Shown in pieces: positions 10,886 through 22,850 of a stretch of 64,000 bases of DNA; the first letter of the stretch is position 1; every line of letters starts with the position of its first letter. The notes beneath the pieces are model-generated. The model did not search any database. It saw only the letters and a list, made by a program, of their open reading frames with translations, and was not told where the DNA came from. Both the position numbers and the translations under genes were made by a program. Location: contig OY783223.1 in NCBI GenBank assembly GCA_963678705.1, positions 9,394,721 through 9,458,720 of the forward strand, read 5' to 3'. The DNA is from Panorpa germanica. Its lineage: Eukaryota > Arthropoda > Insecta > Mecoptera > Panorpidae.

Positions 10886-13004
10886 GCGTTTAGATGAAAA
10901 GTTTAAGCTAGTAATAAAATAATGTTGGTAAATTTCCACTAGTTGTTGTTGCTAATGCTGATTTCCGGTTTAGGCAATCACTTGGACAATAGCTGTATTA
11001 TCCAGTCTATTACATTTTTCTGTTTAAACGTGATAAAAAATGTACTGGGTTTGCACTACTGCGTTATTTCAAAGCTGCCAGTTAGTTAATTTCTATTAAG
11101 AAACTATTAAATTCCGATCGGCATATAATCGAAAGTAAATGCTCAGGCCAGCCTAGAGGGAAGGAACTTATTCTGCTACAAAGTGACCCTATTAGAATGC
11201 TCACAGGCGGCGTTACTGTATAACCAGTCTGAATACCAAGGTTGTATTTGAAGTGCCTAATATCTTACAATATATTAGAGATAGTTACTGCCTTTTACTT
11301 ATTACTTCTCTTTCTAGCGATGTGTTTTTTTAAAAATGTGTCCCAAGGCTATATAAAAGAAAGGGTTCTCAGCAACCCTAAATTTTAAAATATTCTATAC
11401 ATATTTAAAAAATACAATCTGTAATGTTTTTATTTTTCAATGTAAATTATCTTACAATGATGATGTACGCATATAATATAAAAACAAAGAAAAAAGTTCT
11501 GGATAATATATACACAAGAAGCTGGTTTTATGGCCACGCGAAGGATGATAATAACCAGAGAATCGTCGGCTCGGCGATGAAGAACCTGCAGGTATAAATA
11601 CAGACGAAGGAGAGAGTGGGGGTGCGGCGGAGGAGTAAAGGAAAGACTGATGTATGTACTGCAGATTACACAACTATACTTCTCAAATATGATGTGCTAA
11701 TAATCGAATGGAAAATCTAGGGATTAAAATTATTTGTTACCTAATTTCATGATCAGAGCTATTATACAAATAATAGAGTTAAAAAATGTATCCCTCTCAC
11801 TTATTCTCGAGAATTTCATTGTCCATTTTAAACTATTGTTGAGCTTTTGTTTTTCAGCAAATATTTTTACCTAATCAATCAATCAAAAGTATGTAGCAAT
11901 AACAAAAAAATTGTAAAAGTATTGATGAGATACTTTTGTCAAATGTTCAAATTGTCTAGAACGATGTAAAATACCCACAATTGGTGAGCTTTCTTCAATA
12001 TTGGTAACAATAACGAATTGGACATATTGATTATCAATCTTTGCCGCTTTGACAACAATTTAAAAAACAAAGCAAGAATAAATCAGTTTTGTAATTCAAT
12101 GCAAAGTTCATAGATCGCTCTTAATCGCTGGTTAGTATCAGGAAGTAAATAAAATAGAAAATTTTCTCCTTTTCTTAATTATAATTTCAAGAATGATGAA
12201 CTTCTATACAGGTCAAAAATAAAACATAAAAGAAAACTTGAAATAATCAAGAAAAAGCATTAGAAAACAATTGGATAATATAATTTATTTTATAGTTGCA
12301 AAGAGTATGAAGATGAAACTTAAACCACATAGGATCATCATCAGAGTATCAAAGTGTTCTGCAGGTCGTGAAAAACCTTGCTCCTCATCTCCACACGTCG
12401 TCATTACACCAGGACGTGCCCCCATCGTCCACCAGGTCCAGGTCCATGCAGGTTCGATGGTGTGGTCTCGGATGACCACATTTACAGATTTAACGCTCTA
12501 TCGTACGCTGAATTATGATGATATAATCATTGCAGTGGACATGAGCGTCCGCATGTAGGGTATCCTGCAAACTTTACAAAGAGATTGAATGGAACGTGTG
12601 ATTTCACTACCCTCTGTTAAATTTCTGCGGACGTCCATGATTGTAGATAGCTTTAGAAGTAACAGGTAACTAGATGTTGAGATGAGTGAAAAACGTTCGC
12701 GGATGGTAGTGGGGATAGAGAGAAGAGGGAGATGATAATGGCCTCACGTTGTCACTAAACTGCTGATTAGGAGAACATGATGCGCTTGAGTTATTTGTTA
12801 TTATAGTAGAAAACACCTAGACCAGTGCTTCTCTAACGTTGGAAATAAATGATAAATTGCAGATAAAAATTTAGCATAGACTTAAAGCTGATTACTGATT
12901 TATCAACTTGAAAATTAGCTCGCGAAACCATGCCAATTTTAAAGCATTTTTTTTTTCTGGGAAATACATTTCATTATCGTCATCATCGTCATGTTACAGT
13001 TCCT

Positions 13005-13140
13005 TTAATAGTTCTTCCATTCTTTCCTATTGACCGCCTTCTTCTTCCCATTCGTAATATCCAGGATCTTGAGGTCATCCTCTACCTCATCATCTTCCAT
13101 CTCTTGTGTCACTATCCAGAAGTTTCTCAGCCGGTCTGTT
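13005..13140 (-). pseudogene. Reverse-transcriptase C-terminal remnant (RTE/craniofacial-protein-2-like type)
   Basis: On the minus strand, VEDDLKILDITNGKKK continues directly into AVNRKEWKN and a stop at 13005-13007. This resembles the widespread W-x-x-x-V-E-x-D-L-K-x-L-x-I-x-N-W-x-x-x-A-x-D-R-x-x-W ending of RTE-like non-LTR reverse transcriptases. The usual Trp after Asn is Gly here. Upstream the similarity fades by about 13140. Short and decayed, so clade assignment is tentative. Confidence 0.45.
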
Positions 13141-16100
13141 TCAGTTTATTCGTTCTTCTATTTTCTTTTACCGTATAATTCCACATTTTCTACTAAGTCT
13201 TCTATTCTCTACTAAGGTACGCTACATCTTCTCTACTATTAAATTAATATAAATCACTAAGCTACAAGCCTAAGTGAATGGCAGTTACATTATTGGCCTA
13301 ATAAGCCAAATACAACTGCACAATATCAAGACGCGTGCCCCATTTGAGACTCTTAAGTTAAATATAAAGAAAAAAGGCAATTCTTACAAAAGAATTCAAC
13401 AATAGTGTAAAATGTGTTTTTATGACATAACGTTATTTCTTTGCCTTTTCTTAAGCTTGTTCAGTGCCTTACTTCTGTTCTCTGCTCTGGATCTTTGTAG
13501 CACGAGTTGTTTATGTTTTGTATTTGTGAAGAAAACATTGTTAATATGCACTACCGAATATAATTATTGAAGTTGTAAGATATCTTTTGTAAGATGCCCT
13601 ATTCTTACTTGTTACTTTTAATACAGATGCGTTCTAAGCATGCGCGTTCAGATAGCAAGTTGTTTTGCAGTGGAAGATTTAAGCTCGCTAGTTTAATACA
13701 AGCTAATTCTACGGTTAATATTCTACCTCTCACATAAAAATTGTAACTTGCGCTTGTTTCAAAAGCTAATGCAAGCGCTACATGTATACCTGACAAGTTT
13801 TTTAATAGATGTCTTCATTTCTTTTGTAGCAACTTTCCTTTGCGATATTTTCTGTATCGTCTTAAGAAAGAATTGATCCAAGAAATTCGGGAAAAGCATA
13901 AAGAAAAGGTTTCTAAATTGTCTTTACACATATTTAACAATCACAACATAATTTATTGCACTATCTTTTAATAAAATTTTAATGTTACTATTCTGAAGAT
14001 TGTATCTTTCGTAGTTTAACTTAACTCTGAATGTTTTTCTTTAGTATTATTAATAAAAATACCGAAAATGAAATAGATATGATTGTATTACATTGCCTAA
14101 AGGGTTAAATTCCTTGCCGTGAGATGTAATACACCTAAATTCGATAATACTCTTATCAGAGATGAACCTAACACACAGTGTGTGCGATGTAACAGAAATT
14201 CTGACGCCATATTTGTCAGATGCTGTCGAATCTGTGTGTTAATCTTCACCTGACCTGACATGTCATTATCTACAGATCATTGAGTAATAGAATTTTAATT
14301 TATATGATACATAAAATGAAACTTAAGTCCGTAGAAGTAGCTAGAATGAAGATTGTAGGTATTGATTGAATTGATAAGTGGTCCATGAGTGAACGGATCA
14401 TCGATAAGTGAAACTTAATCCTCGATACCTTGTCTTATTAATTGCTCATATATTTCTAATTATTACATGGATAGATATACCAAAGCCATTATTTATTTGA
14501 ATGGTTATTTTGTTCTTTAATATAGTACTTACAGTACCTGTGATTTTTATGAATATATGATTTTTATAAAAAAAGTATGCAAAATAAATTTCTGCATAAC
14601 TTCAATGATTTCTTGCTTTACATTCAGCAAAGTCTGCTGCTGTGTCAACACATAAATAACACTACATAATATATTAAATCGTTGGATACATATTCTTTTA
14701 TTGTTGACTTTGAATGGATAATTGTTTAGTTACATCTCACGCCTAATAACTATAAACTGACCAACCACTGGTAAAACAGCGCACCACCGGTCACTTCATG
14801 TACTAAATACATGTCATTTCACCAAATTATCTTTATGTGCAAATATGTGGTCAACACTGTTATTCAGTTTGCAGTTTTTACGAGCATGTGCTGCAGATGC
14901 TAATCTTACATATTATTCTTTGTATGTAACATTTTTATTGATACAAAAGTGTATTTTTATTGAATACGAATCACTTGCCCATAAAGATAACTTTTTAAGT
15001 TATATCAATATAGTAGAGTAGCCTTTTAAATTTGTCGCCAATATATATACAGGTGAAATTTTAACATTCGATCATACACGTGTGAGTGTGGGGAGTGTGA
15101 AATTTAGAGCATATAAATAATGAATATATTTTTAGACAATGACTTATAGCTTCTATAGTCTTTACTGCTAATTCACAGCTAATATAAATGACCCATGATT
15201 GACGTATGATTCTTCTTGTCATTATTTATTTAAAGTCTAATACTGTTATACACAGCTGTACAACGAGATTGTATGAATCAATGTAACGGATAACGCTGGC
15301 AAACGTAGTGATTGAATTTGATTGATACATACGTATGTTTTATTCAGATAAAATTTAAATAAAGGTGTTTTATAAAACATTGTTTCATTTGCAGGTAATT
15401 GCAACAAAAATTAACGAAATTTTAATACAGCCCAGATATGCAGACACTAGTGCTGCTTAAAAAGAATTCGAGCACTTAATTTGGAACTTTTTACAGTGCG
15501 ACCTTGACTGTGACCTTTTTGAGTATATATTATAATAAAGATACATTGCCTATTGTATTGAGACAGATTGTAACATAAATGTATTGTATTGTAACAAATG
15601 TTTATTTATAAGAGAATTAATTTCGGGTCAACGTGCCATTAAAACTTGGTCAACTTGCTAATAACTATAAGCTTATTAAATCTAGTATAATTAAGAACTA
15701 AATTTCATCATAAGAAATAGGAAATTATACTGGACAATTATTGCCTTGCCCTAATGAACTGACGCCAATAACAAGGCTCAATAAAAAAAATATATAACTT
15801 CTTAAAAAGGTAATATTAGCAGTATTAGATTGGCACGAGCGCAGTAATACTTGAAGTGAAACACTCCAAGAGTAAACAAACACAAAAACACACACACAGT
15901 TATAAATATCAGGTGTTGGGAACCTGTAACTTGAATTCTTAAAGTATCTGACGATGTGTTATAATAAAAAAAATATTAAAAATTACTTTGTGTTATAATT
16001 ATTAAAAAATATATATTTTTAACATGAATACAAATAGCGGACTCCTAAATTTCGATGTTGTTTTGTTAAGATGAATTTTATTTCAAAGAGGTTTCCCACT

Positions 16101-16217
16101 TCTGATTCGCATGGAGAAACATATATGTAATCACAAATATAAAAGAATATGAATTTCAGGTTCTTCTAGGCTAGAAAACATCTGTTTCTATGTTCTCCTT
16201 GTTCTGCCTTTATTCAG
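13141..16217. other. Anonymous AT-rich DNA
   Basis: No gene supported. A motif pair around 13690-13780 (CAAGCTAATTC, then a TTGTAACTTG block) recurs near 35900-35990 and 54680-54710, suggesting an old dispersed repeat. A CA-rich tract lies near 15885. Confidence 0.5.
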
Positions 16218-16292
16218 ACAATATAAGAAAAACTTTGATATAGAATCTGCCGGGGCCTGGAGCACGAGACCCCAGAGAAACAGACGCAGACG
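16218..16292 (+). CDS. Candidate internal coding exon of an unidentified host gene, 75 nt
   Basis: A strong pyrimidine tract (TGTTCTCCTTGTTCTGCC, then TTTATTCAG) ends at 16217, and a good donor ACG|GTAAGA starts at 16293. Only one of the three frames is open. It starts after one base and gives a 24-residue peptide beginning QYKKNFDIES and ending PQRNRRRR, strongly basic at its end. The exon length is a multiple of three, so it could be skipped or included without frame loss (cassette exon). GC content (about half) stands out from the flanks. I do not recognise the protein. No partner exons are linked with confidence. Confidence 0.5.
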
Positions 16293-18525
16293 GTAAGAAA
16301 AGACTCCAGCTGTATATGTAAGACATCTTGAACTGTATTTTTATTATTACTAATCGATGTAAACACCATTACAAAAAGAATTGAATACTGACTGCATCAG
16401 TGCGTTTACTTGCAAGCTGAGATTATATTTATTCAATTTATATGCTTTGATGCATGGTCCGTCACTCGAAGTGTTACTACTTACAAATCCTGCAGTTCTG
16501 TTAATTATGAATGTTTTAAATTATTATTTTAGGACAACGTATAAAATTAAAACATATTAAATTTCATACAAAAATATTTGACTAATTTCACGAAGAATAC
16601 GCTCAAATTATTATTGATTTAGAAAATTATGCGGAGCTAAATATTGCGTGTAAAGCTACCTTTTATTATTTTAAATATCTTTCAAAATTCAATTTTAACA
16701 AATTTAAAAAATATTATAAGTGTGAGAAATTGATTTTCAATGTGAGAATTTATCAAAAAAAAATATATATATATATATTAGTTTATTTTATTTTTAAAAG
16801 GAACAATCAAATATTTTATTTTAATTGTTATTTTCAAGTTGTTGTGGTTACTCAGTTTAAAACTTAAATATAAATGTCCTAAGGGCTTGAAGGAAAAAAG
16901 GCGCCTACATTTCTTTCCGGCTATAGACATTCAGGAATCGCAACCCAGTGGCGTATATAGTTAGGGGCAATTTAAAATAAATTTTGATATACTTTGTAGT
17001 AGTGTTGAAAAAAAATGTGTGTCCTTGACTTCCGGTTTAAGGAATCAGGAAAATACTAAATATGTAGTCACATACTGATAGTACTTAGTCGATGGGTCTA
17101 ATAACAACGCTTGAGAACTTTAAATTAAAACATTTTGCGCTGCTGCATTATTTCAAGGTTGACAATCGTTAAACGCAGTTTGAAGCTAGCGCATTCGACG
17201 ATACTATGTTTGCTGCCATCGGCATCTAACCCTTCACACTTATTCGCTTATTCGTGCCCTTTTTCGATTGTTTGTACGCTTTGTTATGTGTTATATTCGT
17301 ATACGTAGCATGTAACTTGGACTTGGAGTAAAACGAAGATAACCACGCAGGAAAAGATTATGCAATTTAAAAGTCATAATAGCATATCTAAAATATAAAT
17401 TAAATGAAGCAAAATAAATTATAAAATTAATTAGAGTAACTTTGTCCTCAAATGTATATAAGGGGTCTAGATGCAAAGGGATGTAAGTGACAAAAGTAAA
17501 ATTCTTCAGAAAACTTCGAGTGTAAAGTTATATATATGGTATAGACGTTTTCGTTCAGTAGGTTTTAAAATTCACGCTATGTAGTAAAATCTGTCCAAGT
17601 TTTCGCTTATATCTTTATGCCACTAAATAGTTTAGTACATCTTCTATCGTTTGCGCTGGTTACCTAAAATTTGTCTCATATGTGAATGATATTACACTGC
17701 ATAAAAAGATGTACGCTACTGACTTTTACAGGTATCGAATACGCAATGTAGCAATCCCATACCTAGGATAAACCGTCAAACCATCAAAATATGAACACAG
17801 ATAGAGTGATGGGCAATAGACAGCCAGCATAATAGATGGGTTTGCATTAGAATTATCACTAAATTATACACTTTATAAAAAATGTATATGTATATATCTA
17901 CAAGAGTAAGATACAGGTAAATAATTGTAATCAAAAAGTCTTAACCAGCCATACCTGAGGCTCTAGTGAACTAGCATAGACAAAGCACAAGGCACGGACC
18001 AGGTAATGCTAGATAACACTAGTATTAGTGATATTAATGATACTAGAAATACTTGCATAGATCTTATTCGAAATTTAACTCAAGAAATTGTTGGGGCACG
18101 TGTGCAGATCGTATGATTTCTGGCAAGTGCTCGTTTTTATGCATAACGTATATTATGACTTAGAGCAACGTTGTGTTTTGTAAACATATTATCAAAGCAA
18201 AACATTTTTGTAATAGTGGGTGACTATTAATATATTGGAATGTTATTAAAATGATTGTAAATAATATTGATGTAAAGTTCGTTATACGTCAGCAAGAGGT
18301 GTGATAATTGCCGGATTCTGACGTCACAACAAACGTCAAAGGTTGAATTATTGTAAAATCATCGTCAATTAATTCCACGAGCTAATTATCTGATGTTTAT
18401 GAATTAGTGCATTATGACAGAAGAGTAGAACACTTGGTACGCGAATTATAACTTTCATAAATAAATAAATATTGAAAATTTATATTTGCATGCCTCTATT
18501 AACAAAAAAGGAATGCTTTAAGCCT
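16293..18525. other. Anonymous AT-rich DNA with one hAT-like terminus
   Basis: CAGTGGCGTATATAG at 16948-16962, followed by TTAGGGGC, resembles the CAGTGGCGTA termini of hAT elements. No matching right end was found. A (TA)n patch occurs at about 16763-16780. No gene seen. Confidence 0.4.
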
Positions 18526-18987
18526 CATTCCCACACTCACTGTTTTTATTTAATACGGTAATCTAGATTTCAAGTTCTCGTTTAAGCATTCCTTATCACA
18601 TTTGTGTTTTAATTTAAGTTTAGTTTATTTAGTTGGTGCGTATGCATCGTTAGTAATATAAATTTTGACAGTTCGACCTAAAATTGTATGTGAAATAATT
18701 AAAATTGCTATTTTAATATATAACAATTAGTAATAGAAGTTGTTTTCACTTTTATATTTTTCAAAAACTGACATTAAACTTCTTTTAAAAATAAATCCTA
18801 CTGCATTTTGACAGATTGTCACATTTTGGAGATGAATATATAATATACTTTTTCTTAATTTAATATTTTTAATTTAAAACCTTGAAAAAACTAAGAATAA
18901 ATTAAATTAAAAATGATACTGTGAATGACTAAGCGTATTGCCATATGCTAAACAATTTAAATTAAATTAAAGCAGTGAGTGGGAATG
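18526..18987. repeat. TIR element, CATTCCCAC family, copy 2
   Basis: A 462-bp element with CATTCCCACACTCACTG at its left edge and the complement CAGTGAGTGGGAATG at its right edge. The two TIRs are near-perfect, with one inserted base. The interior is colinear, in reverse orientation, with 539-1024. Noncoding, MITE-like. An inner GGAATGCTTTAAG just outside and GTTTAAGCATTCC near 18588 form a second inverted pair, which may mean the real left end lies a few bases further out. Confidence 0.85.
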
Positions 18988-19871
18988 ATACTTTTTAAAC
19001 ACACGAAATACAGTTTTGAAAATTTCAAAAGTAGCTTCACTAAAACTACTGTAACTCGGAAACTAATAGGTGGAATGTTATGAAATTCACACATATCGAT
19101 AGGTAGGTAATAGTAAAGGTAGATACTATCTAGGAATAGTAGCATCCTACGAACTTATTGAGTAATGTCATACATAAACGATAGCTCAAAGCTATACTAT
19201 TGTTGTTTTGCTATCATAGAAGATAGCGTTGTCTATGTTATTTTGTTAGGGTCAAGTACGTAAGCGATCGCCCAGTCGTGACTGACCTATGACATTGCGT
19301 GGGCATCACCCCGTTGATAACAACATTTTGAGAATGAATTAAAGGAACGGAAGAAATCAGGAGAAACGAGTACTGAAAACTTATGCGAACAAATAGAACG
19401 GATAATTATGATACTATTTTCAAATATACGTTGTCTTAGTTAGAAACGCAAATTTGTTTTTAACAACAAAATCACGGACCCGAATTATGACGCACTTGTA
19501 ATCAATTTTATGAAAACGACTTATATAAATAGATATACGGGTATATATATATATATCTTCAAATAACAATAATTTTTTTGTCGTGGCAAATATATATATT
19601 TTGTCTTTTATTAATCTAATATTAAATAATAATAATAGTAATAAAAAACATGACCAAGAAAGGTCAAGATCAATACAAACAACTATAGTATATTATACCG
19701 GTACAGTCAATCTGTTCTTTTCTCTATAATGTAAAAAATGCCCGGTAAAAGACAGTTAAGTGAATTTAAGGTTTATCTAACATAAGCAATAGTTACATTT
19801 TACGTAAAAAATATCACTTAAGGACTATACCAAGGAGCAGTAGTAGTGCTCGACCTACAGAAATATCCCTC
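18988..19871. other. Anonymous DNA
   Basis: No gene supported. Direct and inverted short repeats of the type ATAGCT/AGCTAT at 19170-19220, and a TA-rich patch at 19545. Confidence 0.55.
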
Positions 19872-20057
19872 TATACAGGGTGCCCCAACATTCAATGATA
19901 AGCGGGCACCAGAGGGTGGTCCTGCTCATGACTACACGAGAAAAAAAGAAAAAAAAATTTATCTCATTTTGTTTAGAAATTACAAAATGGACCACAAATT
20001 ACTTAAGGACCACCCTCTGGTGCCCGCTTATCGTTGAATTTTGGGACACCCTATATA
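19872..20057. repeat. Fold-back MITE with ~50-bp arms
   Basis: The left arm starts TATACAGGGTGCCCCA and contains GATAAGCGGGCACCAGAGG. The right arm holds the complement CCTCTGGTGCCCGCTTATC and ends GGGACACCCTATATA. The arms pair over about 48 bp around a loop of roughly 80 bp. The ends CAGGGTGxCCC beside TA suggest a Tc1/mariner-type (IS630-like) non-autonomous element. Open frames crossing it are artefacts of the arms. Confidence 0.85.
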
Positions 20058-21208
20058 ACCTCGCGAATCTTTCGCTCTATAGTGAGGAACGTCAATCGTT
20101 GTTATATGAAAAAAATAAAAACAAATACCGCCGCTGTAATTATCTTTACAGGACAGTATTTCTCATATTTATATTTTTCAAAATAATTCTAAGAAAATTA
20201 CCAATAATTAGATCGGTGTCGGTGTAGGGTTCGTATGTTAAAAATACAAATTTAAAGAGTCCGAATCTAAAAAATCATCAGTTACGTAGCTACGGTATAG
20301 CCAGGTGAGCAATGCGCAAGGGCGTACCGCAAGTGGGGGTAAATTATCATAAGAAGATTTACATATAATACAGCTTTTAATAGATAAAAATAAGACACTC
20401 ACCCCAGGCTCAATGTAGCTGCAATATACCTGATGTAAGCCTGAAACAAAAATTAAAATAGATTAATAAAAGTGATGTTTTGAAACTCTTTTTATCTAAC
20501 ATTCAAGTGTTATTTAATTTTAGCAGTTTCCTTAATACGAAAGTCCGTGCTCATCATTCGACTTAAAGACAATTTAATTAAACAAAGATGTATATTTAAA
20601 ATCAGAGCAACACAATTCAATACCATAGCATTATTTATATATGTTTAATACTCCTCCACAATAAATAAATCAGTAATTCATTTTATATCTTCCATATTGT
20701 TTTAATTGATACTATAAACGACTAGAATATCTGATTGTCTAAGGTCATAGTTCAATAAAGTCAATGACGTCAATATTCTACTAATACACACACGGACATT
20801 CACACACACAGGCGCTATATGACGGCGCTTTGCTTTGCCTTGACTCGACTTCGACATGGTGTTATGCATTAACTTATGTACATACCATACGAGTATATCA
20901 GCTGCGACGATTGTTTTGGTTATATTTTGGTGGGTGGACGGTGGTAAGAACCAGAGAGATAAAACAGGCGCTACGAGTTAATGTAATAATTATACTAACT
21001 AATTATGATCGTGTCAACGAGCAATGGAATGTTAAAAATGTTAATCGATTATAATTTCAACAATGTAACACAAGCAGTTGTTTTAGAGTTTATCAAACAA
21101 TAAAGTGAACTACATCTGAGAAACTGTATATGAAGGAGTTATATACACTTATTAGTCTCAAAAAAAGCGGTTTTTCAAAAAAAATTCCTGAGAAGACTAT
21201 TAATTGTA
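20058..21208. other. Anonymous DNA containing one candidate minus-strand exon
   Basis: Nothing else supported. An open frame of 74 codons at 20830-21054 on plus lacks motifs and a convincing start. A GTAAGA donor-like site lies near 20943. Confidence 0.45.
20403..20440 (-). other. Candidate 38-nt exon, minus strand
   Basis: Read on the minus strand, a clean pyrimidine tract (TTTTAATTTTTGTTTCAG) abuts 38 nt that end GGG|GTGAGTGTCTT. Two frames are open (for example AYIRYIAATLSLG). The donor 12-mer GGTGAGTGTCTT is identical to that at 40375-40386. The protein is not recognised and the length is not a multiple of three. Both splice sites are stronger than expected by chance in this AT-rich DNA, but RNA support is absent. 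Confidence 0.35.
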
Positions 21209-21972
21209 TTAAGGAGGTACAGGACGTTAACGTAAATGATGAAAACGTTGTAAAATTTGGAGGGTCGATACAAATAGTTAAAATACATGCTGTCTCAAAA
21301 TTTTAGAGATCTAGGGTTCATAATTTTTTTTCTATACATTATTAAAAATAGACATTTTCCATACAAATCATAATTTTTAGCTCAATTTCACCACATGATA
21401 TAACTTTTAACTATAAAAAAATGGTGACACGGCTTTCAAAAACTAGGTGTATATAAAATAATCTTTTCTGTAACTATTGCAAAAAGAAAAAAGATATCAA
21501 AAGGATACCTATATACGAAAATATTTAAATAAAACCAGTAAGAAACAATAAATATAGGTTATAAGTTGGCAACGTTGCAAATGACAATTTGAGCGAGAAA
21601 TTCAAAATCGGAATAAATGTTATATAAAATATAACAATTTATTGGTGAAAGAACCAAATCACGCATGCGTCAACACACGTAAATTTGCAGCGTTGCAAAA
21701 TTTATTATTCCTTTTTCAAAATATTTAATTTGTATTTAAATTGAATTAATATAAATTTGATATTAATTATAGGTAATTTTTAATTTATTAAACTATTATA
21801 TGCATAAAAAATCATTTTAACAAGCAAAAAGCAGTTTAATAGGGAACTGAAAAATTCATTTTCAAAGGTACAGGCCCAATATTTGCTCGTCCCTCATGTA
21901 CTTCGTATTTTGCATTTCGTATTACCGAGAGATAAACTTTTTGCATTGACGGTACGTCCTGTACCTCCTTAA
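21209..21972. mobile_element. TTAA-flanked TIR element, 756 bp, noncoding
   Basis: TTAA at 21209-21212 and 21969-21972 flank inverted termini GGAGGTACAGGACGT (left) and ACGTCCTGTACCTCC (right), a perfect 15-bp TIR. TTAA flanks are the piggyBac signature, although the usual CCC start of piggyBac TIRs is absent. A TA duplication with AGGAGGTAC ends is an equal reading, giving a Tc1/mariner-like alternative. The interior has no long frame, only AT-rich sequence with AACGTTGCAAA and GCGTTGCAAAA motifs. Treated as a non-autonomous DNA transposon of uncertain superfamily. Confidence 0.7.
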
Positions 21973-22618
21973 AAAACCTATCTATTTTTAACGAGTTATT
22001 ATGATCTGCATTAGATTGTCATCCACGAAGAGTGTCTGTGAAAAATTTGAGTACGTTGTATACTGCTATAAAATCACCAAAATTAAAATAACTAAAACCA
22101 AGGATAATGCAGTTATTTCTAGTTAAAGTATCTTTATCTAATTATTAAATATCCAAGGCCATCTAGATGCGTTAATTATATATCAACAGAGATGTGTTAT
22201 ATAACGCTAATCACTTTATTACGTGATCAGAAAAAAATAAGTTTTGTTTTGACTGTAAAAAATATTGAAATTTCAATGTTCAAGTTGTCAGCTGTAACAG
22301 TGCCGTAGTTGATCTGACACCCACACAATCATAAAATAATTAATTCATATCTTCAATAAACTTTAAATGAAATAAATCAACAAAAAATTGAATTTCTAAT
22401 TCCCAACTAAAAATGAATTTTCTGGCTGCTTCACGTCTATTCAGGATCGACAGGCTGAGAAAAATGAGTACGTGCCAAAAATATACAAACAATATTTTTA
22501 AAATTGCTGACGTACTATTCGAAATCAATTATATCTAGTCTTAGTCTATCTTAAATTCCATTTTTCTTTGAAGCGAAATTAGTTGTATCTAGTCAAACCG
22601 TTACCTTTCTTTAGGATT

Positions 22619-22850
22619 GTACCACGAGGGGGGGCTATACCTTTTTAGCGAAAGTGTTTTAGCAAGTGTAGTAAGACTTTTTAACATGCCTAAGGACCAG
22701 AAAACATATCCTAATATTGGTGCACATATCGCTGCTCCAGAAGAATATAGACGCAACTGTTACATGAGAAGGAAAACACGAAATGATATTACTTCAAGGA
22801 TTCAGTGGTCCATAAGTCAGTTTGGCGTTAATCTAGGTTATTTTCTTTAA
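22619..22850 (+). CDS. Candidate exon or ORF, 77 codons, unidentified
   Basis: A frame open through 77 codons follows a 3' splice-like site (GTTACCTTTCTTTAG at 22599-22613). It contains an internal ATG with MPKDQKTYPNIGAHIAAP and a basic segment EYRRNCYMRRKTRND. It ends shortly after a weak CTAG|GTTATT donor-like site at about 22835. Amino acid make-up is protein-like rather than A/T-driven. I recognise no family. It could be a host exon or part of a decayed element. Confidence 0.3.

Larger units (their letters stand above)
9686..13004. other. Mostly anonymous DNA with scattered GC-richer patches
   Basis: GC-richer patches lie at 10540-10640 (GCA/GCG repeats), 11560-11640 and 12350-12560. 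The last has overlapping open frames on both strands, with no motif I recognise. Purine/pyrimidine asymmetry and short open frames exist, but no frame has convincing gene signals. Confidence 0.5.

Noticed and set aside
19846-20227. Overlapping plus-strand frames of 63 and 115 codons.
   Set aside because: They run through the arms of a fold-back MITE; no motif.
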